From Siphonodentalium dalli (taxonomy: Eukaryota > Mollusca > Scaphopoda > Gadilida > Siphonodentaliidae): a stretch of 64,000 nucleotides of DNA. The notes beneath the pieces were generated by a model that saw only the letters and a program-made list of their open reading frames with translations, ran no database searches and was not told the DNA's origin. Each line of letters starts with the position of its first letter. Positions within the stretch are counted from its first letter, which is position 1. Shown here piece after piece: positions 25,401 to 34,138 of the stretch. Location: NCBI GenBank assembly GCA_032622095.1, contig CP136062.1:135694960-135758959 (forward strand), read 5' to 3'. A program made the translations under genes and the position numbers.

Positions 25401-27058
25401 CTGATTGTTTAATAATAATCATTACGTAAACAATGTCCACAAGAATAACAAATTAATTTTGTCAAATTTTTTAAGTAGGGACAAAACATACTTATCCTAT
25501 TTGACAGTTCAGATAACTGGCCAAGCAGGAGCGTGAAATAATCTCCAGGTTACTAGAGATGTCAATGGATGAATCCACAGACAGTTATAGTAGGAGGCAC
25601 ATAGCCGTTTCATGGAGACGCAAAATATAGATTATCTGATTTTACAGCTCATAGCTATGCTGGAACTCATGCAAGAACATAACTTGTTCTCGTCTTTAAA
25701 TATGATTGATTGATTGATTGATTGGGGTTTTATGTCGCTTTAGCCACTAAGGCCATATCACGACATTGCCAGTTTTAATGGTGGAGGAAATCCGTCTTTA
25801 AATATGAAAAAAATTATGAGTCTGATGAAAAATGAAGGACACTATTATTATCTTGGTTAAATTTCCAACATCAGTGTAAAAATTATGCATTCAGTTAAAT
25901 ATGATTTGACTACAATAAAGTTGTTTGAAAATAGCCCATTTAACAATGAAAGCATGCACAGATGTCAAAATTAGTGTGAACAAAGGCGGCCTCAGAATTT
26001 TCGATGGAACGTGTGTTCAAAGATGGCATGAAAATTTTCATTGCAGCAACCGTTGGACTTGATTACTCATAGCTGTGAATAATTAATTGATTGACACCCA
26101 AGAAAGGATGAATTGATTAGCAGTGTTATTCACTAAGCCCTGTCAATTCACATCTAATCCAGTTATGTTTACAGTGAATTTGCCGATGTTTGTTATACTT
26201 GGCTTGTTATCAGTTGTGTATTCTTGGCATATATGTCTATTTCGGTCAATTATGTCTTTTTTGGCATACTAGGTCTGTTCTCGCCTTTGTTAAAGCAGTT
26301 AGGTTCAATGAATTGAATAGTCAAATATTTGAAACCATGCAGGGTGTCATCACAACCAGGTTTAGCTCTTTCATCCCTGAATATACAGATATATATTGAT
26401 AACATTCTAAATAAAACAACTGCCATTGTCCTGGTCGGGTTCCCAAAATGATTATGAATGTTGCTATCATGTTTAGAACATGCAATCGCAACTATTATTA
26501 TTGAAGTCGCACTGTTGATTTTCTAAACATTGTGTCGAAAATAGGAGAAAATAGACAGATACCACAAATAAAACATTGTTATACAGGTCAACAAAATCTT
26601 TATTTCATAAAATTAATATTAAGGTATTTGGTATGTGTTTCTGATAAACAATGATATACCAAATCAAAATGTGACACCAAACATCTCACCTGTTGGCAGT
26701 ATTGCATCAACGATTTTTAGGAATTTAGGAATAATTTTACTTTAGGCAAGCTGTAAATCCAGGGTTCTGGGTTAACTACATGTATATCCGTATATTCGGA
26801 GATGAAAGAGTGACTATATGCTGACTATTTTTTCAGGTTGGTAAAGAAGAGAATTTACTGTTAACCTGGCTCGATTGCTGCTACACAGAGAGTGGGCTGC
26901 TTGTTGCGAAACAGAGACTCGGCAAAAAGCCGCTTCTAGTGCGTCAAATGATCAATGAGTGGCTCGACCATTACCGATCTCAGGTGGTTCCCGCCCACAA
27001 TCAGGGTAACACGATAGCAGCGCAACCCTATAGCGATGGCGAGAGTGACCAGGAGTAA
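12315..27058 (+). CDS. ZRANB1: ZRANB1 / Trabid OTU deubiquitinase (7 coding exons)
   Basis: Deubiquitinase with preference for K29- and K33-linked (also K63) ubiquitin chains, known in Wnt and immune signalling. Joining 12315-13458, 14389-14460, 15527-15722, 17700-17818, 19735-19860, 21037-21266 and 26837-27058 gives 2109 nt, 702 residues (human about 708). All introns are GT-AG and phases agree. NZF fingers of form WxC-x2-C...C-x2-C lie at residues 6-25, 74-93 and 166-185. The AnkUBD region is at about 250-345 (DWLFLNACVGVV at 257). The OTU domain follows, with catalytic Cys438 in TAGDCLLDSVLQ, Asp454 in WGVFDID and His578 in GYTRGHFSAL; it looks active. The tail is acidic (DGESDQE). The start is the first ATG after a splice acceptor, directly before NZF1. 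No inactivating change was seen. Identification is very secure. Confidence 0.97.
13459..14388 (+). other. ZRANB1 intron 1
   Basis: Contains a G-rich tract at about 13610-13627. Otherwise AT-rich, with no element recognised. The acceptor is TTGGTTCTAG. Confidence 0.8.
14389..14460 (+). CDS. ZRANB1: ZRANB1 coding exon 2
   Basis: A 72-bp exon, phase 1 at both ends, coding for ILDFPRSIQAQLLDEVLDKD and a few further residues. It matches the start of the human OTU domain, where the equivalent motif is EKLFDEVLDRDVQKE. Acceptor TTCTAG, donor G|GTATGT. Too short to stand out as an ORF. Confidence 0.93.
14651..15090. mobile_element. GAGGTCCCC-type MITE in ZRANB1 intron 2
   Basis: Complementary ends (CATTTGCATAGTGAGGTCCC near 14671 and GGACCTTATTCTGCAAATG near 15049) enclose pairs of GAGGGTGAATTTGGTGATG words and an inner AT-rich segment. 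It belongs to the same family as 40752-41005, 24797-25144 and 17874-18175. Exact ends and TSD are uncertain in this copy. Confidence 0.7.
15527..15722 (+). CDS. ZRANB1: ZRANB1 coding exon 3 (catalytic Cys)
   Basis: It begins after CCTCACAG at 15526 and ends at GC|GTAAGT. Residues 406-471 include ELEEELIINWS, TAGDCLLDSVLQ (nucleophile Cys438, codon 15622-15624) and WGVFDID. An upstream AG at 15490 would add non-homologous residues and break the phase, so 15527 is preferred. Confidence 0.95.
15943..16511 (+). repeat. 279-bp tandem duplication in ZRANB1 intron 3
   Basis: Two copies (15943-16221 and 16222-16511) share GCTTTTGG..GCACATTAATTTCC at the start and AATGGGTTGATAA near the end, with only scattered differences. 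Each contains ATAGGGCCT/ATAGGACCC followed by an ATTCGAAT-rich stretch, resembling the end of the hAT-like element at 58390-59634. Confidence 0.85.
16740..17290 (+). pseudogene. Possible decayed non-LTR retrotransposon 3' end
   Basis: The frame around 17100-17146 reads CDLNAIETEVHFLLQ and then a stop. This resembles the Cys/His motif (C-x-x-C...IExExHFLxxC) after the reverse transcriptase of some LINE elements. The preceding cysteine and the flanking frame are damaged. A 116-codon ORF precedes it (16739-17089) without recognised domains. Weak call. Confidence 0.3.
17700..17818 (+). CDS. ZRANB1: ZRANB1 coding exon 4
   Basis: Acceptor TTGTTACAG, donor CCAG|GTAATG. Encodes FYPRWKEYESMQAEM and DWAVLLSLASQP, matching the human FYTRWKDWES and DWAFILSLASQP segments of the OTU domain. 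Decayed copies of the last ~40 bp occur in the next intron. Confidence 0.95.
17839..17876 (+). pseudogene. Decayed copy of ZRANB1 exon 4 3' end (copy 2)
   Basis: GGGCTGTTTTGCTGAGTCTA and the bases after it repeat the exon 4 segment at 17787-17813 with few changes and still read WAVLLSLAS in frame. It is followed directly by the GAGGTCCCC-type MITE. Confidence 0.7.
17874..18175. mobile_element. GAGGTCCCC-type MITE, partial, ZRANB1 intron 4
   Basis: Contains CCATCTGGGGAACTCATTCTG, TTAGGCCTCATCTTCTGGG and AGAGAGTGAATTTGGTGATG in the same order as 14651-15090. The outermost ends are lost or diverged. Confidence 0.65.
18222..18280 (+). pseudogene. Decayed copy of exon 4 3' end plus donor (copy 3)
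   Basis: ATGATTGGGCTGTTTTATTA, and then CCAGGTAATCAGATAAATGT, copies the end of exon 4 and the first bases of intron 4 (17781-17840), including the GTAAT donor. The coding frame is disrupted. Confidence 0.65.
18400..18585 (+). repeat. Dispersed ~180-bp repeat, copy 1
   Basis: It shares ACCCAGA(C/T)C, GGTGGGATTT-like words, CATAATGATGTAT and ATAATCTAAC..TTATGTTAAATTA with 22140-22330 in the same orientation. It has no coding capacity. Identity and boundaries are unknown. Confidence 0.6.
19300..19400 (+). repeat. Short tandem duplication (~59 bp x 2)
   Basis: CATTGACTATCTTGTTGATT followed by TGG(G/A)CCTTTTGTGTGCATAT occurs twice in tandem, in intron 4 just upstream of the exon 5 relic. Confidence 0.8.
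19432..19530 (+). pseudogene. Decayed copy of intron 4 end and exon 5 start
   Basis: About 245 bp upstream of true exon 5, GTTCTTCCTTGGAAAAAATG and ATATTTTCACCCTCGCC repeat the exon 5 start (GTTCTTCCTTGGAGCAAATG), preceded by matching intron sequence. The acceptor has become CCAAG and one C is missing after CTCGCC, so the frame is broken. It is a pseudo-exon and is not expected to be used. Confidence 0.8.
19735..19860 (+). CDS. ZRANB1: ZRANB1 coding exon 5
   Basis: 126 bp, phase 1 at both ends. Acceptor ATTCCAG, donor TTTCAAG|GTTAGT. Encodes LEQMHIFTLAHILRRPIIVY and VKSFRGETIGYARFQ, nearly identical to the vertebrate protein. Confidence 0.95.
19973..20224. mobile_element. Palindromic CAGTAATGCCC MITE with inner duplication
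   Basis: TA-flanked, CAGTAATGCTC...GAGCATTACTG. The two ~106-bp arms are almost perfect complements meeting at GAGAGCTTTCC. The inner ~37 bp of the right arm (CCCCGAGAGCTTTCCGATGA...) is present twice, so the palindrome is lopsided. TA flanks and CAGT termini suggest Tc1/mariner-type mobilisation. Confidence 0.85.
20349..20440 (+). mobile_element. Possible Tigger/pogo-like terminal fragment
   Basis: TACAGTAGAACCTCTCTATA, then CTGGACAAC and GGGAGGTGTTCGATT, resemble the terminal repeat of pogo/Tigger-type elements (CAGT-GAACCTC). No matching second end was found before exon 6. Confidence 0.45.
21037..21266 (+). CDS. ZRANB1: ZRANB1 coding exon 6 (catalytic His)
   Basis: Acceptor TTTTGCAG, donor TCTGAG|GTACCC. 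Encodes GVYLPILWEQSFCWKNPI, GYTRGHFSAL (His578, codon 21111-21113) and the conserved YLPLIDSENKLLPIHFL. The insert between His578 and YLPLID is slightly shorter than in human. Confidence 0.95.
21773..22034 (-). mobile_element. TTAA double-hairpin MITE, copy 1
   Basis: TTAA-flanked (TTAACCCTTCCATGA...TCATGAAAGGGTTAA). Inside lie two successive foldbacks built on CATTCTCTTATATATGCGAG and its complement, separated by a GGTCAAGGTAAATATTG-type spacer. This arrangement is shared by 13 copies in the window. TTAA plus CCCTTT termini suggest piggyBac-type mobilisation (inference). The first left arm of this copy is diverged. It lies in ZRANB1 intron 6. Confidence 0.85.
22140..22330 (+). repeat. Dispersed ~180-bp repeat, copy 2
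   Basis: Direct-orientation partner of 18400-18585, sharing CATAATGATGTATTATAATC and TTATGTTAAATTATGCA. Confidence 0.6.
23104..24458. mobile_element. hAT-like element, TSD CACCAGTC
   Basis: 1355 bp. Ends CAGTGTTCACACTG and CAGCGTGAACACTG (complementary with two mismatches), with an exact 8-bp duplication CACCAGTC at 23096-23103 and 24459-24466. Both ends carry clusters of TTAGCCAAAT (about five in each subterminal ~120 bp), typical of hAT transposase-binding repeats. A run of about 22 G lies at 23407-23428. No transposase ORF is seen. Confidence 0.88.
24797..25144. mobile_element. GAGGTCCCC-type MITE, copy in ZRANB1 intron 6
   Basis: Contains CATCACCAAATTTACCCTCT, CTCAGGCCTCAACTGCTATG, TTTCCCAGAAGATGAGG and CATTCTGCAAATGACAGAC in family order. 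The left terminus is truncated. A TTCGATGTAAACCAG / CTGGTTTACATCGAA inverted repeat follows at 25161-25215. Confidence 0.65.
25706..25792 (-). mobile_element. 5'-truncated tRNA-derived SINE with 15-bp TSD
   Basis: Only the 3' ~87 bp of the SINE seen complete at 51384-51699 is present: (ATTG)n tail, AAACCCCAATC, and the GGCCATATCACGACATTGCC segment. Exact 15-bp flanking repeats CGTCTTTAAATATGA occur at 25691-25705 and 25793-25807, so this is a genuine truncated retroinsertion. Confidence 0.9.
26837..27058 (+). CDS. ZRANB1: ZRANB1 terminal coding exon 7
   Basis: Acceptor TTTTTTCAG, phase 0. Encodes VGKEENLLLTWLDCCYTESG, a lysine-rich segment, QMINEWLDHYR and an acidic tail ending before TAA at 27056-27058. 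The human LLREWLDCCVTEGG and MVEKWLDRYR motifs align. Confidence 0.95.
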   Translation, partial: VGKEENLLLTWLDCCYTESGLLVAKQRLGKKPLLVRQMINEWLDHYRSQVVPAHNQGNTIAAQPYSDGESDQE

Positions 27059-27199
27059 TGCAGTATTTATGTTCAGCTTTGTCTTCAGTAAGTTAATCTA
27101 ATGTTCATTTAACCCTTTCATTACTGTATGGATTATCCCATTTTAGTTGTAAAAGTATAAATTGGAATGACTTATTCTTCACTGGAGGGGTGTTTTGAT

Positions 27200-27205
27200 A
27201 ATAAA
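27200..27205 (+). promoter_or_regulatory. Candidate poly(A) signal of ZRANB1
   Basis: AATAAA 142 nt after the stop codon, before the first downstream mobile element at 27263. Position is plausible; use is unproven. Confidence 0.5.
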
Positions 27206-27386
27206 ATTGCAGAAGACATACATTTCTTATTCAGTCATTTGGAGGGAACTACTCTTCAATTTTAGGGCTGAAACGGTTACGGGATTTTCATGACTGGTTA
27301 TCCACTTGAATTAACCGAGGTTAACCATGGTGATGTAGGCCTATATTGACTTATGATGTCTATATCATAATACGATGTCTATTATA

Positions 27387-29447
27387 GGCCAAAAAAAAAT
27401 GGTTTTGATTCTCGGGCAATTTGGTTTGAGAATCGATGAGGGAGCGAGGGTTTTATTTTTATTTTTTATTTTTGTTATGGGGATAATGCCCATAGTTTGC
27501 ATGGGTTATTATACCTTCCCAGGTTAAGAAAATCTAAGGAGAACATTGTTTTGATATAAACTAATGTATTCCACTATAAAGAATGACCAATTATCACATT
27601 ATACTACCCGTACATCATATATATATTGTTGGTATATTTGATATATGTATGTACCTTTTTATAGTATATATCTATTTATATCAGACCTGTTTACTTTCAT
27701 AATTGGAAATAGGGAGATTTGTCCTCAGAAATAGGGAGATTTAGTGAAAATTAGGGAGATTATTTCAATGTCAGTAACATGGAAAACACTTCATATTTTT
27801 TATTTAAATGTCATAGACTGTTTGTTGCATTTAATTTTAGTTTGCATCTGCCACACCTCAGTTACCTGTTTCTTGATTTTCTGCATTCAAAGGCACACCC
27901 TTTCGGTAGTATTCACAGTTTAGTACATCTATGATCTATGCACAATTAACGTCCTTGACACCGACTACCGAGTGTCTCTAATTTCTAAAATCACTGAATC
28001 ATTGGGAATAAAATTACGATTTTTCGGTTATGGATCATGCTTTATTTCCAACAAGCCAAAATACAACGATTAAAAATATATTTGCACACTATAAAATGGT
28101 GCTCTCGGATAATTTTGTCGCCAAATATATAATTTATACATATTATTTATGTGGGCAGTAGCATTAGTCTCCAGAGCCTGCGGCACATAAGACACTATGG
28201 GAGATGGGTTCAGTCTGCTTCCTCGAGTAAAAACTCTAATGATATAGGGGCGCCTGTGGCGCATAATATACTATGGGTGGCGGGATGGGGTGGTGGGCGG
28301 GCCACCTTATACATATTATTTATGTGGGCAGTAGCATTAGTCTCCAGCGCCTGCAGCGCATAAGACACTATGGGAGATGGGTTCAGTCTGCTTCCTCGAG
28401 TAAAAACTAATGATATAGGGGCGCCTGTGGCGCATAATATACTATGGGTGGCGGGATGGGGTGGTGGGCGGGCCACCTTATACATATTATTTATGTGGGC
28501 AGTAGCATTAGTCTCCAGCGCCTGCGGCGCATAAGACACTATGGGAGATAGGTTCAGTCTGCTTCCTCGAGTAAAAACTCTAATGATCTAGGGGCGCCCG
28601 TGGCGCATAATATACTATGGGTGGCGGGATGGGTGGTGGGCGGGCCACCTTATACATATTATTTATGTGGGCAGTAGCATTAGTCTCCAGCGCCTGTGGC
28701 GCATATGACACTATGGGAGATGGGTTCAGTCTGCTTCCTCGAGTAAAAACTCTAATGACATAGGGGCGCCTGTGGCACATAATATACTATGGGTGGCGGG
28801 ATGGGGTGGTGGGCGGGCCACCTTATACAAATATATTCAGTAACATCGGTGAATTTAAACTTAAATAAAGAGAATACGCATGGACAGATTTGTTTGGGGT
28901 CCGTTCGATTCTCGTTCTCTGTTACTGCGTATATAAAACACGGAATACAACAAAGACGGAAACGGAACTAAAACAATCAAAGTTTAAATCGGGATTATAC
29001 ATTTTATATCTATCTATATACTTTAATATTTATCCATCTATACTATAGTAACTATACATGCTAGCCATAAAAACTTCAAATACTATTAAATTAAACCAGC
29101 ATACACATCGCCAATACGCACCATATTTCTTTCCGGTTTGCGTTCCCGAAATTGGAAATCACATAATTGTTTACAGCACGGAAACAATTTGACTTAATAA
29201 ACTTGGGGTTTGGGCAGCTTGTGGTGACAGTATACCTGGTAGTTATCGTTGCCTAGTGTCTGTTGTTGAATACCAACACATACACCATTGTATGACCATC
29301 ATATTCGATGTTTGAAACATAACTAATTTCTCTTTTCTAGTTTCCCATTTTCGTGTTATCATTTGAAAATCGTAATAAAACGCTTCAACGCGGGCCTTTT
29401 TTCCAGACGAGGCTATGCCCGAGAATCAAAACCCTTTTTTTTTGGCC
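27387..29447. mobile_element. GGCCAAAA-ended element nested in the hAT-like element
   Basis: 2061 bp. It begins GGCCAAAAAAAAATGGTTTT followed by GATTCTCGGGCA, and ends with the complement (GCCCGAGAATCAAAACCC...GGCC). ATA flanks both sides (27384-27386, 29448-29450), a possible 3-bp TSD. The middle is a 172-bp tandem array. No transposase is visible. Related ends occur at 7983-8811. Confidence 0.75.
28134..28826 (+). repeat. ~172-bp tandem repeat, 4 copies
   Basis: Units begin TTATACATATTATTTATGTG (diverged slightly in the first bases) at 28134, 28307, 28478 and 28650, with a further partial start at 28823. Periods are 171-173 bp and identity is very high. Each unit has GC-rich words (GCGCCTGTGGCGCATAATAT, GGCGGGATGGGGTGGTGGGC). 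The period is not a multiple of 3, so the ORFs it produces are incidental. Confidence 0.95.
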
Positions 29448-30338
29448 ATACACATTCAACTTAAGTCAAACAAAGGCCGACATGCTCAGTTATAAATGGA
29501 AAGCAAACGCGGAAATTGTTGCTAATTTGTGAATGTTGTGCGACGTTGGGGAATCGGCAAACCTTGGCGATTTCCGTACTGCAAATGCTCTAACCTGTGG
29601 AGTTCCTATTATACCCATTGCAGTGTAATATACCATTCAGGTATATAAGGGGACATTGATATAGGTAGGTTTAATATTTATAGCAACACATGGCTCAGTC
29701 AGTATATTTCACTTGCCCTGACTTATTAAAGTTTATTTAAAGTTATCACGCGATCTTTTTTCTGGCCACTATATAGGACCATAAATATAATATACAGGTA
29801 TTTACATATGTTTAATAAAGTAAGTTATAGTAGGATTACCGGCATACATGTGCACAACTTGCCAGAAAGATATGCTATTTGCAATTGACAAGATCAGGGC
29901 TATTGCATCAGCATCTAATTAAATAACCTGTGACGGTTTCAATTTTGTGTGCAAGGGGACCCTCTGTAGCACGTTCTTTGATCATACATCCTTGGACACG
30001 GACTATCTTAGTTAGTTACACTGGCATGAAGATCAAAGACATCCGCCGATGCAGCTACATGTTTTGATGTAACAGAATTCAGCAATAATACCGACTTGAT
30101 ACACCATGTTATCATAATTATTATCCGATTCGCGTTGTCATATATATATAATATAACATGTCCCAAACAGTTCACTTTGACTGAGGTGTGTTAACCCTTG
30201 ATATCCCAGCATTTTGCTACATGTATCTAATTATATGCTGGTGTTTAAGCACTGTACTGTCTGTTTAAGGTTAACTTGTCATGCAACCATGGTGACCCAT
30301 TAACCGTTTCAGCCTTATTCAATTTAGTCATTGAAAGA

Positions 30339-30601
30339 TTAACCCTTTCATGAAGGGAGCAGCACTGGTGCAGCAATAAAATTCATGTGCCATTGCATTC
30401 TCTTATATGTGTGAGTCTCCCATTGGGAGCCTCACATATATAAGAGAATTCACTGGCTCACAAGGTCAAGGTAAATATTATAAGGCCAATGTATTCTCTT
30501 ATATATGCAAGACTTTCTATGGGAGACCCGCATATATAAGAGAATGCATTGGCACAGGGTTTTTGCAAAATTTCAGGAAGCTCCAGTCATGGAAGAGTTA
30601 A
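30339..30601 (+). mobile_element. TTAA double-hairpin MITE, copy 2
   Basis: Well-preserved copy: TTAACCCTTTCATGA..., hairpin 1 with arms around ATTCTCTTATATGTGTGAG, spacer TCACAAGGTCAAGGTAAATA, hairpin 2, then TTTCAGGAAGCTCCAGTCAT and GTTAA. Only 14 bp from the end of the hAT-like TSD. Confidence 0.88.
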
Positions 30602-31293
30602 GGATAACAGGTGTCTGCAAATAATTTTTGAAAAAGTATGTTCACACTCAATTTTATTTATGTTTTGAGACACACACCATTGAAGAATTCCACCTCCGTA
30701 TTGGCTATCTCTGGGTCTAATTACAGTTGCCCAGTGGAGATTATTTGTTTGTTGATAGATTCCATGTGATTATTTCTTCCAAAACAGGGCAGGAAATTTG
30801 GGGTGATCAGATTTTCAAATCAAAATGTGGGAGACTGAGTGAGAAAATATTTCCAGATTAAAACTCATGTTTATAGAGAAGTTCCAAGTTCTAGAAAATT
30901 GTCATCAGGAAATGGTCTCAAAATCTAAGGTGCTACATCTGCTGGGGTCCTGGGTGGGCCCCTCCCCCCACAAATCCCCACTCCACCCCTCCCCCGGCCT
31001 GGGGCGCTCACTCCTGTTTACTTGTACAAATGGATCACCATGGAAATTTTAGGCGACCTTGTCAGCATCACTTTTATGTTTGCCCTAAATTTCATGTCCT
31101 GTCAAAATCACCCAATCAAGCATCACCAACACTTGAGATTGCAGTCTTACTTCACGTTTTAACACATAGTTGAAGATAGTTACCAATTACAGTAATGAAT
31201 CAGAAATTGAACTGGAAAATTGGTCTGGTCGATATAACTTCCACACATTTGCATGTAAAAAAACATACCACAAATGATTCATACCGATTAAAA

Positions 31294-31760
31294 TTTTATA
31301 GATGCACAATTCGAATTAACGCTTGCAAATTACTATTTCCTTAGCTTCGGGCATCAAAAATATTTTATTCGAGTCGAGGAACCCACCCATCAAAGTACAG
31401 AATGATCAGAAATCAATGTTTGAAATCTATTATTTTTCACCACAGCTAATTTTTAGTGACCCAGTAAAAGGCCAACAAGAAGACGGTCTCCGACCAAATT
31501 GCGGATGAAGATTGATAACTCTAAAATCAAGTGGCTTTTTTGTGTCAGATAGTTGACAAACCAGCAGAATTTCGTTGAACAAAATGTTGATAAATAACAG
31601 GTTTTGGGCAATTTTATACTAAAGTTGACTGTGGTTAGCATTATATTTGGGCAATTAATCGATTCTGATAACTGGAGTGGCATTTAAAATTGTTTTTGTT
31701 GTTGTTGGAATCTGATGATGCGGGGACCATCGAATCAGATTGAGTACCTTTAAATGTGAA
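31294..31760 (+). repeat. Dispersed repeat R, copy 1
   Basis: About 465 bp from TTATAGATGCACAATTCGAA to GATTGAGTACCTTTAAATG. Other copies are at 38815-39110, 41685-42100 and, split by two insertions and inverted, at 53208-59855. No coding pattern; mobilising class unknown. Confidence 0.75.
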
Positions 31761-31989
31761 TAAAAAAGTTCCATGTGCAGGTTTTCATGACCATGCGCGT
31801 GACCCTGTGATATGGGAATTTGACTTTGCATGGCTATATTATGAATCAATGATTGTCTGTTTTTGTTTCTTTTCAGTTGCAGATTCTAGTATAAACATTT
31901 GCTGTTGTTGTCTTCTATATCTCGAGAGCTGCCATCATTATCAGCATTATAATCATTCAGCTAGTCAGCTTCACATCACTTACCACAAT

Positions 31990-32595
31990 AACTCCATGAG
32001 CAGTTGCTTCAAGCATACTACTATTCTCAATTATTTTATTAGACGGCTCTTTGAGACGAGAAAATTGAGAGCTGCTTCAAGCATCTTACAGTTCTCGATC
32101 ATTATTTTATTAGATGGCTCTCTGACACGAGAAGATTGAGAGCTGCTTCTAGCATCTTACAGTTCTCGATCATTATTTTATTAGATGGCTCTCTGACACG
32201 AGAAGATTGAGAGCTGCTTCTAGCATCTTACAGTTCTCGATCATTATATTATTAGATAGCTGTCTGACACGAGAAGATTGAGAGCTGCTTCAAGCATCTT
32301 ACAGTTCTCGATCATTATATTATTAGATGGCTCTCTGACACGAGAAGATTGAAAGCTGCTTCTAGCATCTTACAGTTCTCGATCATTATATTATTAGATG
32401 GCTCTCTGATACAAGAAGATTGAAGGCGGCTTCTAGCATCTTACAGTTCTCGATCATTATATTATTAGATGGCTCTCTGACACGAGAAGATTGAAAGCTG
32501 CTTCAAGCATCTTACAGTTCTCGATCATTATTTTATTAGATAGCTGTCTGACATGAGAATATGGAGAATTGCTTCCAACTTCATACAGTTCTCGA
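31990..32595 (+). repeat. 71-bp minisatellite, about 8 copies
   Basis: The unit contains GAGAGCTGCTTCTAGCATCT, TACAGTTCTCGATCATTAT and TATTAGATGGCTCTCTGACA. Successive starts at 32068, 32138 and 32209 give a period of about 71 bp. The edge units are more diverged. No coding role is seen. Confidence 0.92.
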
Positions 32596-33531
32596 TATTT
32601 AGAGAGATTTTGCAGACTCGCAGTTAGAAACAAGTTAGGCTCACTGGGCCCCACCATTCACGAAACATCTGAAACTTTTTCAATCAAGAGCAAGTCATAA
32701 ACCAGCTAGTGAAATCGGCTGGTTTACATCCATGTCCCATCCCTATAATTTCTAAATCGGGATAAAATCATCAATAACTGATAAAATGGTCTGAAGCCAC
32801 CACCAAGTTGGTTGAGTATTTCAAAGTTAGCTTGTAAACAGAGTACACTGTTCAATCTTCAGTCCCTGAGTCTAATATCATGCTTTCCATGTAAAAGCAT
32901 GCAAATTGCATTGAGAAAAAAGTTCTTTGCCGTATTAATAGGATATGCCAGTAAAAATAACATGTGGTCTGATAGCTTCTAAGTCTTTGTCTTGTCTTAA
33001 AGTTTTCATTAACATTAAGCCACATAAGCTGCCAATTAAGTAATCACGTTGTTAATCAATACAATATATTAATTAGGGCACAGTATAGAATGTGTGTCTT
33101 GGAAATACAAGGCATATACTGGTATCCCTATACTTCTGAAAAACCCTGGAATTTCATATGGAAATGTGTGCAGGAACCCTGATGTCTGACATTATCCCCT
33201 CTCCAAATTGAACTACAGTGTTATTGACACAATCATTTTACACAATACTGGAGTGTTGATTATAATATATTAATCTTCTTTTAAAAACTGGGAAAAACAA
33301 CTGGAACTTCTGCGTGGGACCATAGTGGAAACTGAAAACAATGCTTCAGCCTTCACTGTGCTGTCCCTAGTCTTCACTCATTCACCTCTATTATAAATTA
33401 TTTTGGGTAATCTAGGTAACATCATTATTCATATTATTTTTTTTGCTAAATATGTTCATGCTAATGAGCATCATTGTTGTTACTTCACAATTTTGTTCTT
33501 TTTTTATTTCTTCTCATGAAATGTGACCCGC

Positions 33532-33980
33532 CATATCAAATCCAGTCGGAAGTCAGGATTTTTTTTACCCTCTGCCAATGCATTCTCTTATATATGCGAG
33601 TCGACCATAGGTCACCTCCTATATATAAGAGAATGCATTGGCTTAATAATTTTTTATCATGTTTTTTAAATAAATGTTTCTTACAATTTTTAGGACATAA
33701 AATAAAAAACATCCATTACCCTGCAGGGAGCCCCACACATATATAGAAGAACATAGAAGAGTGTCGTCTGCTCATGTTCGTCTGGGGCTCTGTATGGGTG
33801 AAATTATAAAATTGTTAAAGAATACAAGAACAAATTATTAAAATTGTAAAAAATTGTTAGGCCAATACATTCTCTTATATATGCGAGGCGACCTATGGTC
33901 GACTTGCATATATAAGAGAATGCATTGGCACAGGGTAAAAAAATCCCGACTTCCGACTGGATTTGATATGGCGGGTCACA
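33532..33980. mobile_element. TGTGACCCGCC-ended MITE with two single hairpin modules
   Basis: Long terminal inverted repeats: TGTGACCCGCCATATCAAAT then CCAGTCGGAAGTC, with the complement at 33945-33980. Two copies of the CATTCTCTTATATATGCGAG foldback sit just inside (about 33573-33642 and 33861-33930), the same module found in the TTAA MITE family. TSD not clear. Confidence 0.75.
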
Positions 33981-34138
33981 AATAGAGATATATATATCAT
34001 GTTTTGTTTGTTCATGTTATGTTGTTCAATAACAAGCTGTTTACTTTTGTTTAGTGCCTGAGTTTATCGTCACTCATGTTTAAAGGGCTATGCCCGGTTT
34101 GAATGTCAGAGATTGGTCAAACTAATACCTCATTCGTA

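Larger units (their letters stand above)
27263..30317. mobile_element. hAT-like element, TSD TTCAATTT, carrying nested insert
   Basis: 3055 bp. Ends TAGGGCTGAAACGGTTA and TAACCGTTTCAGCCTTA, flanked by exact 8-bp repeats TTCAATTT (27255-27262 and 30318-30325). No transposase ORF is seen. Inside it is a second element (27387-29447), so about 1 kb is original. It lies about 60 bp downstream of the candidate ZRANB1 poly(A) signal. Confidence 0.85.

Noticed and set aside
28210..28539. 109-codon minus-strand ORF with internal repeats
   Set aside because: Produced by the 172-bp tandem array, whose period is not a multiple of three.
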